Assembly: GCA_038501195.1 (NCBI GenBank)
Contig: JBBPUQ010000005.1
Location: forward strand, 2,046,001 to 2,110,000
Source: Nemania diffusa
Lineage: Eukaryota; Ascomycota; Sordariomycetes; Xylariales; Xylariaceae
Length of the DNA stretch: 64,000 nucleotides
Direction of reading: 5' to 3'
The notes beneath the pieces were generated by a model. That model was not told the origin of the DNA and made no database searches. It worked only from the letters and a program-made list of their open reading frames with translations. Shown here in pieces: positions 33,944 to 46,647 of this stretch; positions within the stretch are counted from its first letter, which is position 1; each line of letters starts with the position of its first letter. A program made the translations under genes and the position numbers.

Positions 33944-35388
33944 TTGGTCGATCAGTGTGTAGAAGTCTACCAAGCGATTGTGCAGGTGCTGGGGAAGGAA
34001 ATTCCGGTCGAGTACAGGCTATAAAGAAAATATATCCATTACATGCTCCCTACCTGCATCACAGTGCCTCAGTATAGTGATACCGTTATAAGACCCATGC
34101 ATCTTCTTTTTAGCCGTTTTTACATAGCGAATCATAATAACGACAGGTAGGACATTAGCCCTCTAGAAATAAATACAGTGTTAATAGTGCTATAAAGTTA
34201 TTCGCACTGAGCCGAGATCCCGTCAGTATCACAGCTAAAGCGAATACATACAGAACACACATCTTGTAACTCCTTTTTTTGAATATTGTTAAAGTTTCTA
34301 CCCCTAGAAACTTTTATCCTAATTCTTCACCATATGTACGCAATACTCTTGAGATATCTCTATCTAGTTAAAATACCGAGAACAAAATTAATGTTATAAT
34401 AGAGAACCGAGATAAAGAGACTCAGCTTTGTTCAATTAAGTTTGGCGATTTATCTAGTCTCGGACGGAAATGTTATATAGGTGTCACGGAACAAGACTAC
34501 AGCATTAAAGTGTAACACCTTAAGAATTGTAATATTTCAAATTCATATTAGGCTTACGGTCGGAACCGTACCACTAGAAAGTTGATCAAGTTTGTTATGA
34601 GTGTAATGATTACCGTAGAAATTCTTACCGAAACATAAGATAATAGTGAAATATCAATACAGAATTTTCTAGAGTTCAAGCCTTTTAGTCTATGGCGTAT
34701 TATTGCGAGACTGACGGTTCTAGATAATACCGATTAACAATCGACTGAAACATAAAATCACAAACATACAGGTGGTGTTGCATGATAAAGGCCGACATGC
34801 CGCAAGTTAGCTATTACTAGGATATTATTTGTCTATACACTCTAGAGCAAGACATATGGGTGCTATAGTTCCCGTTAGGGCCTCGAAGATTCAGGAGCCC
34901 ATTGGTATATCTAATGAGTTCCTAGCTATGACGGCCACGCTATCCAGTCTTTAGCCAAGCTCCTTGACAGTAGATCAGCAATATTGAGGCTTCGCACACT
35001 GGAGGGCAGTGTTTTCAAACTAAAGATAGCTCTTGTTACATGGATTACTCTAGCAATAACCCATAAAAGCTTCTAGAACTACTTAGAGAGAATCATATTC
35101 TTGTTCTTAGTGGTGATTAACTTGATTCATATAGATATAACAAACATTTCTACATAAGCAAGGGTTTAGAATTGCTTATGGTAGGTCCGCAACAACTACT
35201 TCAGCCGCAGTTACTTAGCACCACTCCATTCTGATTGATTGAACCCTAGTCTAGTGGCTTCTTGCATATGGTTAAATGGTTGCCTAACTATCTAACAACC
35301 AGTGAACAGCCGGGACACGTCAGCTAGCAGAAATTATATGGCTATTAGTCAGATATTCGGTAACTCTTGCGGTTAGAAAAAGGGCGAT
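33944..35388. other. Intergenic, moderately AT-rich
   Basis: 1.4 kb without any open frame of note. It contains the promoter of the dehydrogenase gene on its left and runs up to the transposon target site. Confidence 0.5.
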
Positions 35389-35396
35389 ATCTCAAA
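35389..35396. repeat. 8-bp target-site duplication, left copy (ATCTCAAA)
   Basis: ATCTCAAA abuts the left terminal inverted repeat. The same octamer follows the right repeat at 46640-46647. Confidence 0.9.
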
Positions 35397-35416
35397 CAGC
35401 GCTACCCACAGGTAAA
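35397..35416 (+). repeat. Left terminal inverted repeat of the hAT-like element
   Basis: Starts CAGCGCTACCCACAGG and pairs with 46620-46639 read in reverse. Confidence 0.88.
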
Positions 35417-37431
35417 GTCAGTCAAATAAAAGCCTCTTGACTTGTTTTACCTGAATTGATCGCAAAAAACGCTTGTTTGTTTGACTTGTTTAAATCTATT
35501 AACTGGATTGATTAAGTTATTTGAACAAATAATTTAAGTAATTGTTTAATAATTGTTTAAATAAAACTAAAGCTTTAAATTTTGTTTATTGTTGCTTATA
35601 AGCTGTTTAAATTATTTTTTAACTAGTATTATAAATATTAAATAGCTTTTAAAGTATTTATATTAAAAAATAAACGTTATAAAATTATTGTAAATTTATA
35701 TTAATTAAATATTTTTTTATATTTAATTAATATTGTTAATATAAACAATATATTAATAGCAAATTAATTAAATATAAAAAATCGTTTTTAATAAAACTTC
35801 TACTATAGTAAAAAGTTTTTATTGTTTTTTATATAGTTTATACAATTTATTTTTAAGTAATAATTTAATTTATTTTTATTAAATAACAAATTATTATTTA
35901 AATCGAAACTATTATAAACTTTAATTAATAGTTTTTTAGTAATAAGTATAAAAACAAATAAAATAACAACAATAATTTTAAAAGTAATAATATTAACGTA
36001 GTAGTTTTTTTAGTAAATTTTAATTTATTAATAAATTTTTTTAATTTTTATAAAGTTTTTTTTTTAAAAGCTTTTTAATTATATATTTAAATAAAAAACA
36101 ATAACTATTTAATAAATAAATATTTTTTTAAATAATATTTTATATTTTTATAGCTTTTTATAAACTTGTTTAAAATTAATATAAATTTTATTAATATTAA
36201 TAATATTTAAAACATATATATTGATTTAACAATTTATAAAAAAGCAACGTTATTTTTATATATAAAAAAATAATATAATTTTTAAATCTTATTAAATAAA
36301 AATAAATTGTTAATATAAAAAATATTAACTAAATATATAAAACTATATAAATAAAAACTATTAAAAATATAAAAATAAATATATAAATAAATTTTTTAAT
36401 TTAAACTTTTTTTTTTTTAATTAATAAAAAATAAATTAAACAAATATATAAATAGTTTTTAAAGTTTTTAAAAAAAGCTATAACATTAAACAAATTAACT
36501 TTATTATTTTTATATTATAAAATAAACTAAATAAAAAAATTTAAAATATTATTAATTTTATAATAAACTTTTTAATTTTTTGTTTTAAAGCTATAAAAAA
36601 AAAAAATATATTTATTAAAATTAAAATTATTATATAAAAAAATATATAAAATATTAAAAAAGTTTTTAAAAGTAATAAAGTTATAAATTTTAATTAAAAA
36701 AAAGTTTTAATAAATTTAGTTTTTTATTTTAATTATAAAGTTTTAATAAAAAATATATTTAATATTTATAAAATTGTTAATAAATTTAAATATATTTAAA
36801 TTTATAATAATAATATTATTATTATTATTAATAAAATCGTTAATTTAACTAAATAATATTGATTTAACGTTTATAAATTGTTTAATTTTACTGCAAAAAA
36901 TATTACAGTATTAAAAGCTAGTTTTAATTTATATATTAAATAAATAACTTTTTTTAATTATAAAAAAAGTAATAAATTTAAAAGATTTATTATTGTATTT
37001 ATTAAAAATAATAAATTGTATAATAATATTAATAATATAGCTTTAATAGCAAGTTTTATATTGTTATATAATAGTTTTAACTTTTTTTTTTTATAAATTA
37101 TAAAAAAAGTTAAAATTAAATAAAAAATATTATAAAAAAACTATTAAAGTTTTATTATTAATTTAAATATTATTAAAAATAAAAAATTTTAACTTAAATT
37201 ATAATTTATATAAATTAATAATTTTATAAATATAAAATTCGACGTTTTTATTTAAATAAAAACTAGTAATATATTTAAAGCTTAAAAATTTAATATATAA
37301 TTTTTAGTATTAGTTAATATAGTAAATAATAATATTAATAATAGTTTTTTTAAAAAGTAACTTTTAAAAATTAAAAAATAAATAAATTTTAAATTTAATA
37401 AAAAATATTTTAGCTGCAATAGTTTTATAAC

Positions 37432-37733
37432 TATAAAAGCTAAAAAAAAACAGCTAATATAGTATGCATAAAAATACTATATATTTAGAAAAAAATATTA
37501 AATTAAAAAAGAAAAAAAAAAAAAAATTAAGTTTGTAATAACAAGCTCGATTATATATAAGCTTTTTTTTCTGTAGTAAATACTTTTTCTATTATTTTAG
37601 TATTATTTGTTGTATTTTTATTGTTTATTTTTAATATAATAAAATAAGTGTTTGTTATAAAATATAATAAATGTTTTAGTATATTTTTTATATATTATTT
37701 TTTTATATAATAAATATAGTTTAGTTATAATTA
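37432..37733 (-). repeat. Left LTR of the Gypsy element
   Basis: Starts TATAAAAGC. It contains a poly-A tract followed by TTAAGT and an inverted AAGCTC/AAGCTT region shared with the other LTR. It is more mutated than the right copy. Confidence 0.85.
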
Positions 37734-40319
37734 TTTTTTTGCTTGCTTAAAGTTTGCTTTAAATTTGTAGTAACTGTAAAATTAATAAATAGTTCAAACT
37801 TTATAAAACTTAACTTTATAAAGTTGTGTTTAATTAAATTTAGTATAGTTGTTATTTTTGTAGTTTAGTTCAGTTTGTTTTTTTTTAAAAGCTTTTAATT
37901 AATACTTTAGTTGTTTAAACAGTTCTGCTTTATTAAAATAAATATTGTAATATTGTTATAATAAAATAAAAAAGTTATAAAAGTTAGTAACAAAATATTA
38001 TATATTATTTAAGTTTTAGTTTTTTTAATTTATTTTATAAAACAGTTTTTTGTACTAAATTTATAAAAACAAAATTTTTTCAACTTTTTATTTTTTGCTA
38101 TTAATACTTAAGTTTATAATTTTTTTATTTAAATATTTATATTTTTGTTTAAATAATAAATTATTTATATATTTTTATAATTGATTTATATAAAATTAAT
38201 GTGTTTTTTTTTATTAGTTTAGCAGTTTTAATAAATAAATATAATTTTTATGTTTTAAAATTTCGTATAATATTTATATAAAAAAATAGTTAAATTTATT
38301 ATTTAAACAGTTAATTTGTTTATTTTTTTTTTTTAAAATATAAACAAAGTTATTTATATTAAAATTTAGTTTTTGTTTATATTTATTAATTTGTTCAATT
38401 ATTTTGTTTTATATTTTTTGTATTTAATTTTTAGTTATAAATAAATATTTATAAATTTGTTTTTTAAATGTTTGTATTTTTTATTAAATAAACTTTTTTT
38501 AAGTAAAAAGTTTAACAGTTGTTTTTGTTTTATTTTTTTAGTCGAAAATTATATATATAAATTGTTTTATAATAACTTTTTAAAAAAAAAAATTTTTTAG
38601 TAAATTATATAGTAATATAGCTTAAGTATTATTTAAAACTAGCAGTATTTTTAACTAGTTGTTTTAAAAGTAATTAATATAAAAATATAACTATTAGTTA
38701 ATTTATTAATATATATTTTTTATTTGTTTTATTGTTTTATAGTATTTTATAAATAAAAAATTTAATTTTATTTTATAAATTTATAACAGTTTATTTATAA
38801 AATTTTTAATAAATTAAAAGTTTTAATTGTTTATAATAAATTTAAACTATTTAAATAGTTAATAAAAACTTTTATAATATATTTAAGTTATATTTTCTGC
38901 TATAGCTAATAAACTATAAAGTATAGTTTAATAAAGCTTAAATAAATAATTTATTATAATAAAAATTGTATTATTGCTTAATTTGTTTTTAAAAAAACTT
39001 TTAAAATTAATAACAATATATTGTTAAAAATAGTTCAAAACTTTAAATAAATAAAGCTTGTTTAATGTTTTGTTTTAAAATATTTTAGCAGCTTTATAAA
39101 AACAGTTAATTATATATATATTAATATTTTTAAATATTTTTAGCTACTAGTATTTATTTGTTACTAGTTTTTTAGTTTTATTTTTTTTAAAATGAGCTAT
39201 TAAAATTTAGTTGTAAATTTTTCGAATTATTTTTGTTTATAAATTGTTTATATTAATTACAATTAAACGTTTTTTATATATTATTAAATTCTTAAGTATT
39301 TAATAATTTATTTATAATATATTAAGTATTAATTTTTTATATTTTTTTAGCAAAAAACTTTTGTAGTTAGTTTGTAATAAAATATCAATTAAAAGTATAT
39401 TTAATATAAATAGTAATTTATTAATAACTAGTTCATAGATTTTAATTATTTATAAAATAAAATGTTTTAAAATAAAGTTTTTTAAAATTAGCTACTTTAA
39501 AGTTATAACTAGCTAAAAAAATACTATTATATATTGTTTGTTTTTTTTTTGCTTTTAATTTTTTAATTTATTTTTTAGTTTTAATATAATATTTAAAATA
39601 GTGTTTTAAATTTTTAGCTAGTAAATAATTACAAAATTATAATATAATATTAATTTAGTTTATTTAATTTACTAAAAGTTTAATATATATTTAATAATGA
39701 AATATTTTAATATTACATAGTTAGTAATTATTATAAAAAGCTTAATTTATTATAAACTTATTAGTTCTGTTTTTTAATAAATAAGTTTTTTTATTACTAT
39801 TAGTATTTTTTTGTTATAAATATTATAATTAAGTTTAGTTTTATAAAACGTTTTAAAATAAAACATTATAAAATATTAGTTGTTTTTTAAGCTGTTTTTT
39901 TATAAAAAGCAACTTGCAGCTATTTTATTTAATACATTTATTTTTATATATATTTTTGTATCAAAAAAAAAGTACTAAAATATTAGCGTTAATAATAAAA
40001 CTTGTTTTAGCTAATCGAACATTTTTTAATATATTTTAAACTAGTTAAAGCAAACTGTAGTAACTATTAATTAAATTAATAATTTTATAATATAGTTAAA
40101 CTTTTTAATAAATTGCTTATAAAAATTATAGAACTTTAAAAAAAACTGTATTTTTTAAACTTGAACTATATTGTATTTTTTAAATAGCTTTTATTTATAA
40201 ATTATTTTAGTTTTTGCTAAATTTACTTTAATTCTATTAGTATTAATAATAAATTTTAAAAACTTAGTTTTAGTTATATAAAACTTATACTTTTTTAAGT
40301 TTGTTTATAATTTTATAGC

Positions 40320-40870
40320 TTATAGTTTATTTAAAACTTTTTTTATATAAAGTTTATATTTAATTTTATTATTTAAATATATTAATATATTATTAATATA
40401 TATTATACAAAATATATCGAAATATTTAGCTAAAATATTATTAATAAACTATTAAAATATAACTAGTTTATTTGTTAAACTAAAAAATAAAACATTAAAT
40501 TAATATATTTTATATTATATATAAAATATAGTTAAAAATTTATATTTTTTTGCTATATATATATAGTAAAACATTTATTTTATATTTAATTTAATATAAA
40601 TTTTTATTTTTATAAAACAAATAAATGTTTTATTGATTAAAAATAAAAAATATTAGTTTTTTTATATTAAAAAGTTCAGTTTTTAATAATTTATATATAA
40701 CTTTAAAAATCTGTTGCTTTTTTGTATAAATAAAACTAGTACTGCTTAAAGTGCTATAATAAATTCGATAAAACTTTTTATTAAGTTTTTATATATATAT
40801 TGTTTGTAAATTTTAATTTTTTTTAAAAACATTTTATATAAAGCGCTATATTTTAAGTTTTTTAAATTTT
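40320..40870 (-). pseudogene. Relic of Gypsy reverse transcriptase
   Basis: Reading the minus strand through stops, the frame shows FFSLTN (cf. PFGLTNAP), then a Phe-rich segment, then IFCIIYINNILIY, which resembles the Gypsy motif DIFxxxYLDDILIYS with both catalytic Asp codons turned to Asn (YINN at 40389-40400). It continues with KKVLNKL, as in HVRKVLERL. Downstream, with TAA read as RIPped CAA, there is a segment resembling the KCEF...FLGF region. Stops sit where Gln or Trp codons are expected. Confidence 0.82.
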
Positions 40871-43800
40871 CTATAAGTTTGATTTAATAATTGATTTTAT
40901 ATTTTTGAAATAACATTTAATTAAAAGCTTTTTTATTAAATATATCGAAATATTTATAATATTTTGTAAATATTACTTGTTTAGTTATTTTTTAAAAGTT
41001 TTTTTTTAAGTTTTTTAATTTGGACTTTTTTTAAGCAATTATTAAGTTTATTTTATATAAAAAAATTATTTTATATAATTCAATATTTTTTTAATATATT
41101 ATTATTATAAAAGTTATAATATTTAATATAAAAATATTAACAGATTAATATTTATACTATTTTATAGCGTTTTTTTATAGTTTATATTTATTATAATAGT
41201 TCTTTAATTTAAGTTTTTTTTTTAATAAAGCTTTTTTAAATAAGTTTTTTTAAAGTAGCTTTGTTTTATTGTTATTTGTTAGTAGTATTTCTATTTTTTA
41301 TAATTTATATTTTATTTGATTTTTTTTAAACGAGTTAATAATATATCGAAAAAATTTAAATATAATATAAATAAAACTAATTATAAAAAAATATTCTTTT
41401 GTTTTTTTATTTAACTTTTTATATATAGTTTTTAACTAAAAAATTTGTTTTTTTATAGTAAACAAGCTTTATAACTAAATAACATTTTATATTTTTTATA
41501 TTATTTTATTTTTAAATAATTTGTTTTATTGTATAATATTAATTTAATAGCTCGAACTTTTTAGTTCTTTTATTTTATTTAATAATATATTTTTAATAAA
41601 TTTTTTTTTTTTTATAATAAAAAATATTAGTTTCTACTTTTAATAATTAACTAATATATTATAATATATAAAAAACTTTTGTTTAACAATTATATTATAT
41701 TTTATATTTAATACTATTATAAAAACATTTTAAATAGTATATATATTAATACAAAAGTAAATATTTAGTATTTTAGTGATTTTTTAATTGCTGTTACTAT
41801 TATATTTTATAATAAAAATAAATTTAAAACTAAATAGTTTAAAAAAGTTTAAAAGTTATATTATTTTTTCAGCAAATTAAATATTTATATATAAATATAT
41901 TTTAGTTTTTATATTAGTTAAAATAAAAGTAAAAAATTTTAGTTTATTAAATATTATTAAATAAATTATTAATAAAAGCTTTTTTTTAAAAATTTTTTTT
42001 AAAAAGTTAAACAGAACTTTTTTATATTAATTTAAGTTTAAAGCTAATAATATAATAAGCTTAAAAAAAAAAACTAGTTGTTTTAAGTTTTTTTATTTTT
42101 TGAACTTTTTTTTTTTATATCGACTTTTTAGTTATTTTTAAAATAACTTATTTTTTTTTTTATAATTATTATAATTTAAACAATATTTAAATATTTATAT
42201 TTTTTATAATATAAGTAGTTAATATTTTAATAGTTAGTTTTATAACAAATAAAATAAAAACTTTTTTATACTAAAATTATTTTTTTTTTATATTGTAGTT
42301 TTATATAAAATTTATATTTATTTTTTAATTTTTTAAATATTAAAATAAAAAAATATTATTTAATAGTTAAAAATATAGCTTTATTAAATAATAGTTTTAC
42401 AAATAAACTTTATAAAAGTAAGTTTTTTATAAATAAGTTTTTTAAAATATTAGTTATATTATATTTTAATAGCTATTAGTTAATTTTTTATAAAATAAAG
42501 TTATTAATAAAATTTTTATACTATTAATAGTTAATAATTTAAATATAAAAACAATAAATATTAAAAGTAATTTTAGAACTATTTATATTAAATATTATAA
42601 CTTTATTTAATTGTTTTAATAGTTTATTATATAAATTTTATTTATAATTAACTTAAAATATATAAATTTAATTAGTTAATTTAATAAACTTAAATTAAAA
42701 ATTTAAAAATATTTTTAGTTTTTTTATTTTAAACTTTTTATATTTAGTTCAAGCTTTTTTATATTTATAAAAATTGTTATATAGTTTTAATAAATATTTT
42801 AAAACTTTTATAATAGTTATATATATAAAACTATTTTATTTTAAAACTTATTTTATAAATAAAATAATTTTTAAAACAACTGATTTATTTATATATTTTA
42901 AAATATAATATATTTAGTTTTGTTTATTTATAAAATAGTTTATATTTGTTTAAAGTTTATTTTTTATAAACAAATATTAGTAATAAAATTTAACTATAAA
43001 CTTATTATTTAAAAAAATATTATTAATAAAAATAAAAAAGTCTATTATTTTTATATTTTGTTTTTTATTGTTTAAAAATATTAAACTTAATGTTATATTT
43101 TTTTTATAACTATTTTTTTAAATAACATTTTTTAAAATAAATATATTACAAATAAAGCTTTTTAAAATAAATATATATAAAGTAATAAATTTTTAAATAT
43201 TAGCTTTAAAGTTTAAATTGTTTTAAATAATTTAGTTTTAAATAGTTTTTTTAAATATAATAGTAAATAAAATATTTTTTGTTATAATAAATTAACTAAA
43301 AATAACTTTGTTATTAATATTATTTATATAAATATAACTTTTTTAAATAAAAAGCTATTAAATAAATATTTGTTAAATAAATTTTTGTTTAGTAATAACT
43401 TATATAATAAATGTTTTTTTGTATATTTTAACTAAAGCTTTTTAAAAAACTTTGTTATAGTTTTGTAATTTTTCAATCTTTTTTTTATATATTTTTAAAA
43501 CTTGTTTGTTTTTAATAAATTTTACTTTAGTTTTTTATAAAAACTATTTATTTTTTTATATAAAATTTTTTATAATATAGCAAATAGTATATAAATAGTT
43601 TTAATTTTAGTTATTGTTAAAAATTATAATATATAGCTAGTTTATTATTTTATAAAATATTTAAGTTATAATAATATAAATATATATTTTGTTAAAAACA
43701 AACTTAAGTTTAGTTTTATTTAATTTTTTTTAAATATTATAGTTAATAATGAACTTTTTATTTTTAAACTTATATTTTATTATATTAAATAAAAAAAATG

Positions 43801-44127
43801 CTTTATATATATAATATTGTTTTTATTAATAAGCTAATTTATATTTGTTTTTTATTTAAAAAAAAATATTTCGTTAAATTTTATTAATAATTAAATAAAA
43901 CATATAAAAGTTTTATACTATTTTATTTTTTATATAGTTTTAGTATTATTAATAAGTACTTTTTTTAAAACTATTAAAGTATTTTTTAGTAAACTTTAAT
44001 ATAGTTTTTTACAAAATAATATTATAAATTATAAACTTTTTAGCTAAAAAATCTAAAGCTGCTTTTTTTGTATCAAAGTAACTATTTTCGTTTTTGAAAT
44101 AAAAATAAAAATTGTTTAATATAAACA

Positions 44128-44203
44128 TTTTTTTTTTTTTTTTTTTTAAGTACTAGAAAAACTTGCAGTATTATAGCTTAGCATTTTTTTTTTTTTTTTT
44201 TTT
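44128..44203. repeat. Two T20 tracts 36 bp apart
   Basis: 20 T residues at 44128-44147 and 20 at 44184-44203, near the 5' end of the minus-strand Gypsy element. Next to them (44,270-44,360) are several TTAATATTAAAT-like short repeats. They lie where a 5' untranslated region would be. Confidence 0.75.
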
Positions 44204-44391
44204 GAAGTATAAAGTTAATATAAAAAATATAAAAAAAATTCAGTATTAAATAAAAAATTCGGTATTTAGTAGTAAATCAATATTTCAGTTTTAATATTAA
44301 ATATATTTTAGTATTAAATTAATATTGAGTTAATATTAAATTGAGCTTTTTAATATTAGCTTATAACAAATAAATAAAACGAGCTTAATAT

Positions 44392-44693
44392 TATAAAAGC
44401 TAAAAAAAAACAGTTAATATAACATATATAAAAATACTGTATATTTGGAAAAAAATATTAAACTAAAAAAGAAAAAAAAAAAAAAATTAAGTCTACAATA
44501 GCAAGCTTGATTATATATAAGCTTTTTTTTCTGTAGTAAATACTTCTTTTATTGTTTTAATATTGTTTATTGTACTTTTATTATTTGCTTTTAGTATAAT
44601 AGAGTAAATGTTTATTACAAAGCATAGTAAATGCTTTAGTGTATTTTTTATATACTGTTTTTTTGTACAGTAAATGCAGTTCAGTTGTAACTA
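44392..44693 (-). repeat. Right LTR of the Gypsy element (5' LTR in its own orientation)
   Basis: Colinear with 37432-37733. Its right half keeps many C and G residues that are T or A in the left copy (for example GTACAGTAAATGCAG). Confidence 0.85.
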
Positions 44694-46619
44694 TAACTTA
44701 ATTTAAAAAAAATATAAACTTAATAAGTAATAATAAAACAGCTTATTATTAGCTTTAATAATAATTCAAAATTTAAAAATTTAACAATTTTGTAAAATTT
44801 ATAGCAATTAAATAGATTTAATAATATATTAAATATAATATAAAATTTAGTTATTAGCTATTTTTATTTATTATTATTTAATTTAATAATATATAATAAT
44901 ATAGCTATAATTTAAAATTATTAAAAAATTATAATAAAAAGTAATAAATTAATAAATTAATATAAATTGATACTATATTTTTTAAATAAATAATATTTTA
45001 TTGAATTAGTAACTTTTGTACTATATAATTTAATATAATTGTTACTATTATAAATATAATATAACTAAATCTTGTTTTTTTTAATTAATATATTTAAATT
45101 ATTAGAAATAATAAAAATAAAATATATGCTATATTTAAAAATAAATAAAAATATATAAAAAATAAACTAATAATAAAATATATATTTTTTGTTATTAATT
45201 TTTATATAAAAAAAATTTTGCTAAATTAAATTAGTAGCTAATTTAAAAGTTTAAATAATAATTTAATTACAAATAAACTACTTTTAAAAATTTATTATAA
45301 AATTTTTAAACTGAAAAAAAATATTGCAAAATATTTTAATTTATAAATTATATTTTATTATTAATTAAATTTTTAGCTTTAATATATATATATAAAAAAG
45401 TACTATTTATTTATAAGTAGTAATATTTTATACTTTAAAAAAATGCTATTAAAAGCTGTGTAATAACATTGTTATTAATATATTATTTAGTTAAGTTGTT
45501 AAAAGTAATTTAGTAATAATAAAATTAGCTTTAAAAAAAAAAAAAAGCTAAAAAACTTATTTTTATAGCTTTTAAAATATATTAATTTAAAATATTTTGT
45601 TTTTTTAGTAATAACTATAACACTTATAATAATAAAAATAAAAAATATAATAAAAAAAAAAAATAAAAAAAAAAAATAAAATAAAATAAAACAAAAAAGT
45701 AATATTAGTTAAAATAAATTAATTAAATTAATAAATTTATTAAAATTTATATAAAATTGATATAAATTAATAATTAAAAGTATATTAATTTTAAATAGAT
45801 TAGTTATTTAATAAAAATTGCAAAATAAATAATGTTTAAAATAAAAAAAAGCAAATATATAAAAATTATAAAAATAAATAGTTAAAAAATTAAAAACTAT
45901 AAAAGTTATTTATTAACTTATTTATTAATTAAAATTAATTTAACAAAAAAACTTATATAAAAAATAAATAGTTATTAAATTAAAAATATATTAAATTTAA
46001 ATATTTTGTTTTTATAGCTTAAATTATATTATATATAACATTAAAAACAGAAAAAAACAAAAAAAAATAATAAAGTATTAAAAAAAGTACTAAAAAGATT
46101 TAACTTATTTTTAACTATATTATTTACAAAAAAAGCAGCGCTATTATAAAAATAATATAACTAAATAACTTTAGTTATATTAAATATAAATTTAATAATA
46201 AATTAATATTATATTTAAAGTATATAATGTTATAAATAATCAAAAATTAAAAGTTGTTAAAATTGCTTAGTAAAAAAAAAAAAAGTTAATTTAAAAATTA
46301 TAATTAAGTTAGTACTAGTTAAATAAATTAAATTAATAAATAAATAAATTAGTAAAAAAAAGATTTTATTAGTTAATTAATATAAGTTTTAAAATAAACT
46401 GTTATATAATTACTTAAGTAAAAAGAATTATATTTATTATATAGCTTTATTTTTATTAAAAAAAACAAAAAAAAATATTTAAAAAAATAAGAAAATTAAT
46501 TGGAAATAATTAACAAGCAACAAGTTAAATAAAAAATTATTACTTTATCTGTAATCAATTTTAAAACGATTATTTGGACTAGATTGGGTCAATTAATTGA
46601 CAGTTAGTCAAATAATTAT

Positions 46620-46639
46620 TTTATCTGTGGGTAGCGCTG
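46620..46639 (-). repeat. Right terminal inverted repeat of the hAT-like element
   Basis: Ends CTGTGGGTAGCGCTG, the reverse complement of the left end. A perfect 14-bp palindrome GTCAATTAATTGAC lies just inside, at 46588-46601. Confidence 0.88.
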
Positions 46640-46647
46640 ATCTCAAA
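46640..46647. repeat. 8-bp target-site duplication, right copy (ATCTCAAA)
   Basis: Exact match to 35389-35396. Confidence 0.9.

Larger units (their letters stand above)
37432..44693 (-). mobile_element. Ty3/Gypsy-type LTR retrotransposon nested in the hAT-like element, RIPped
   Basis: Direct repeats of about 302 bp (37432-37733 and 44392-44693) align without gaps at a constant offset of 6,960 bp, with nearly all differences being transitions. They flank 6.7 kb of A/T-saturated DNA. TAAC on both sides (37428-37431 and 44694-44697; ATAAC if the last LTR base is counted) is the likely target duplication. The LTR ends are TA...TA, as expected if TG...CA was RIPped. On the minus strand a Gypsy reverse transcriptase relic is readable, so the element's own 5' end is at 44,693. 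It inserted into the DNA transposon and is therefore the younger insertion. It cannot encode functional protein. No primer site was identified with confidence. Confidence 0.88.
35397..46639. mobile_element. hAT-like DNA transposon, RIPped and interrupted by a Gypsy element
   Basis: The 11,243-bp unit has terminal inverted repeats of 20 bp with 19 matches (CAGCGCTACCCACAG, then G or A, then TAAA) and an exact 8-bp target duplication. The single mismatch is a C/T-type transition. An 8-bp duplication with short CAG-starting ends is the hAT superfamily signature. TTGAC/GTCAA motifs occur three times within 90 bp of each end, as subterminal transposase sites often do. Removing the nested retrotransposon and one copy of its target duplication leaves 3,977 bp, a normal hAT length. 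Coding relics are too mutated for a firm call; a minus-strand transposase is my weak reading. The interior is nearly pure A+T, and the outermost 120 bp are the least changed. Confidence 0.82.

Noticed and set aside
33944..33973. Upstream TTG start of the dehydrogenase
   Set aside because: Non-ATG starts are rare in fungi, and an ATG follows ten codons later with the membrane helix intact.
44340..44391. GTTATAAGC near the Gypsy 5' LTR as primer site
   Set aside because: It lies over 20 bp from the LTR end, too far for a normal primer site, and Gypsy elements do not usually use this tRNA region.
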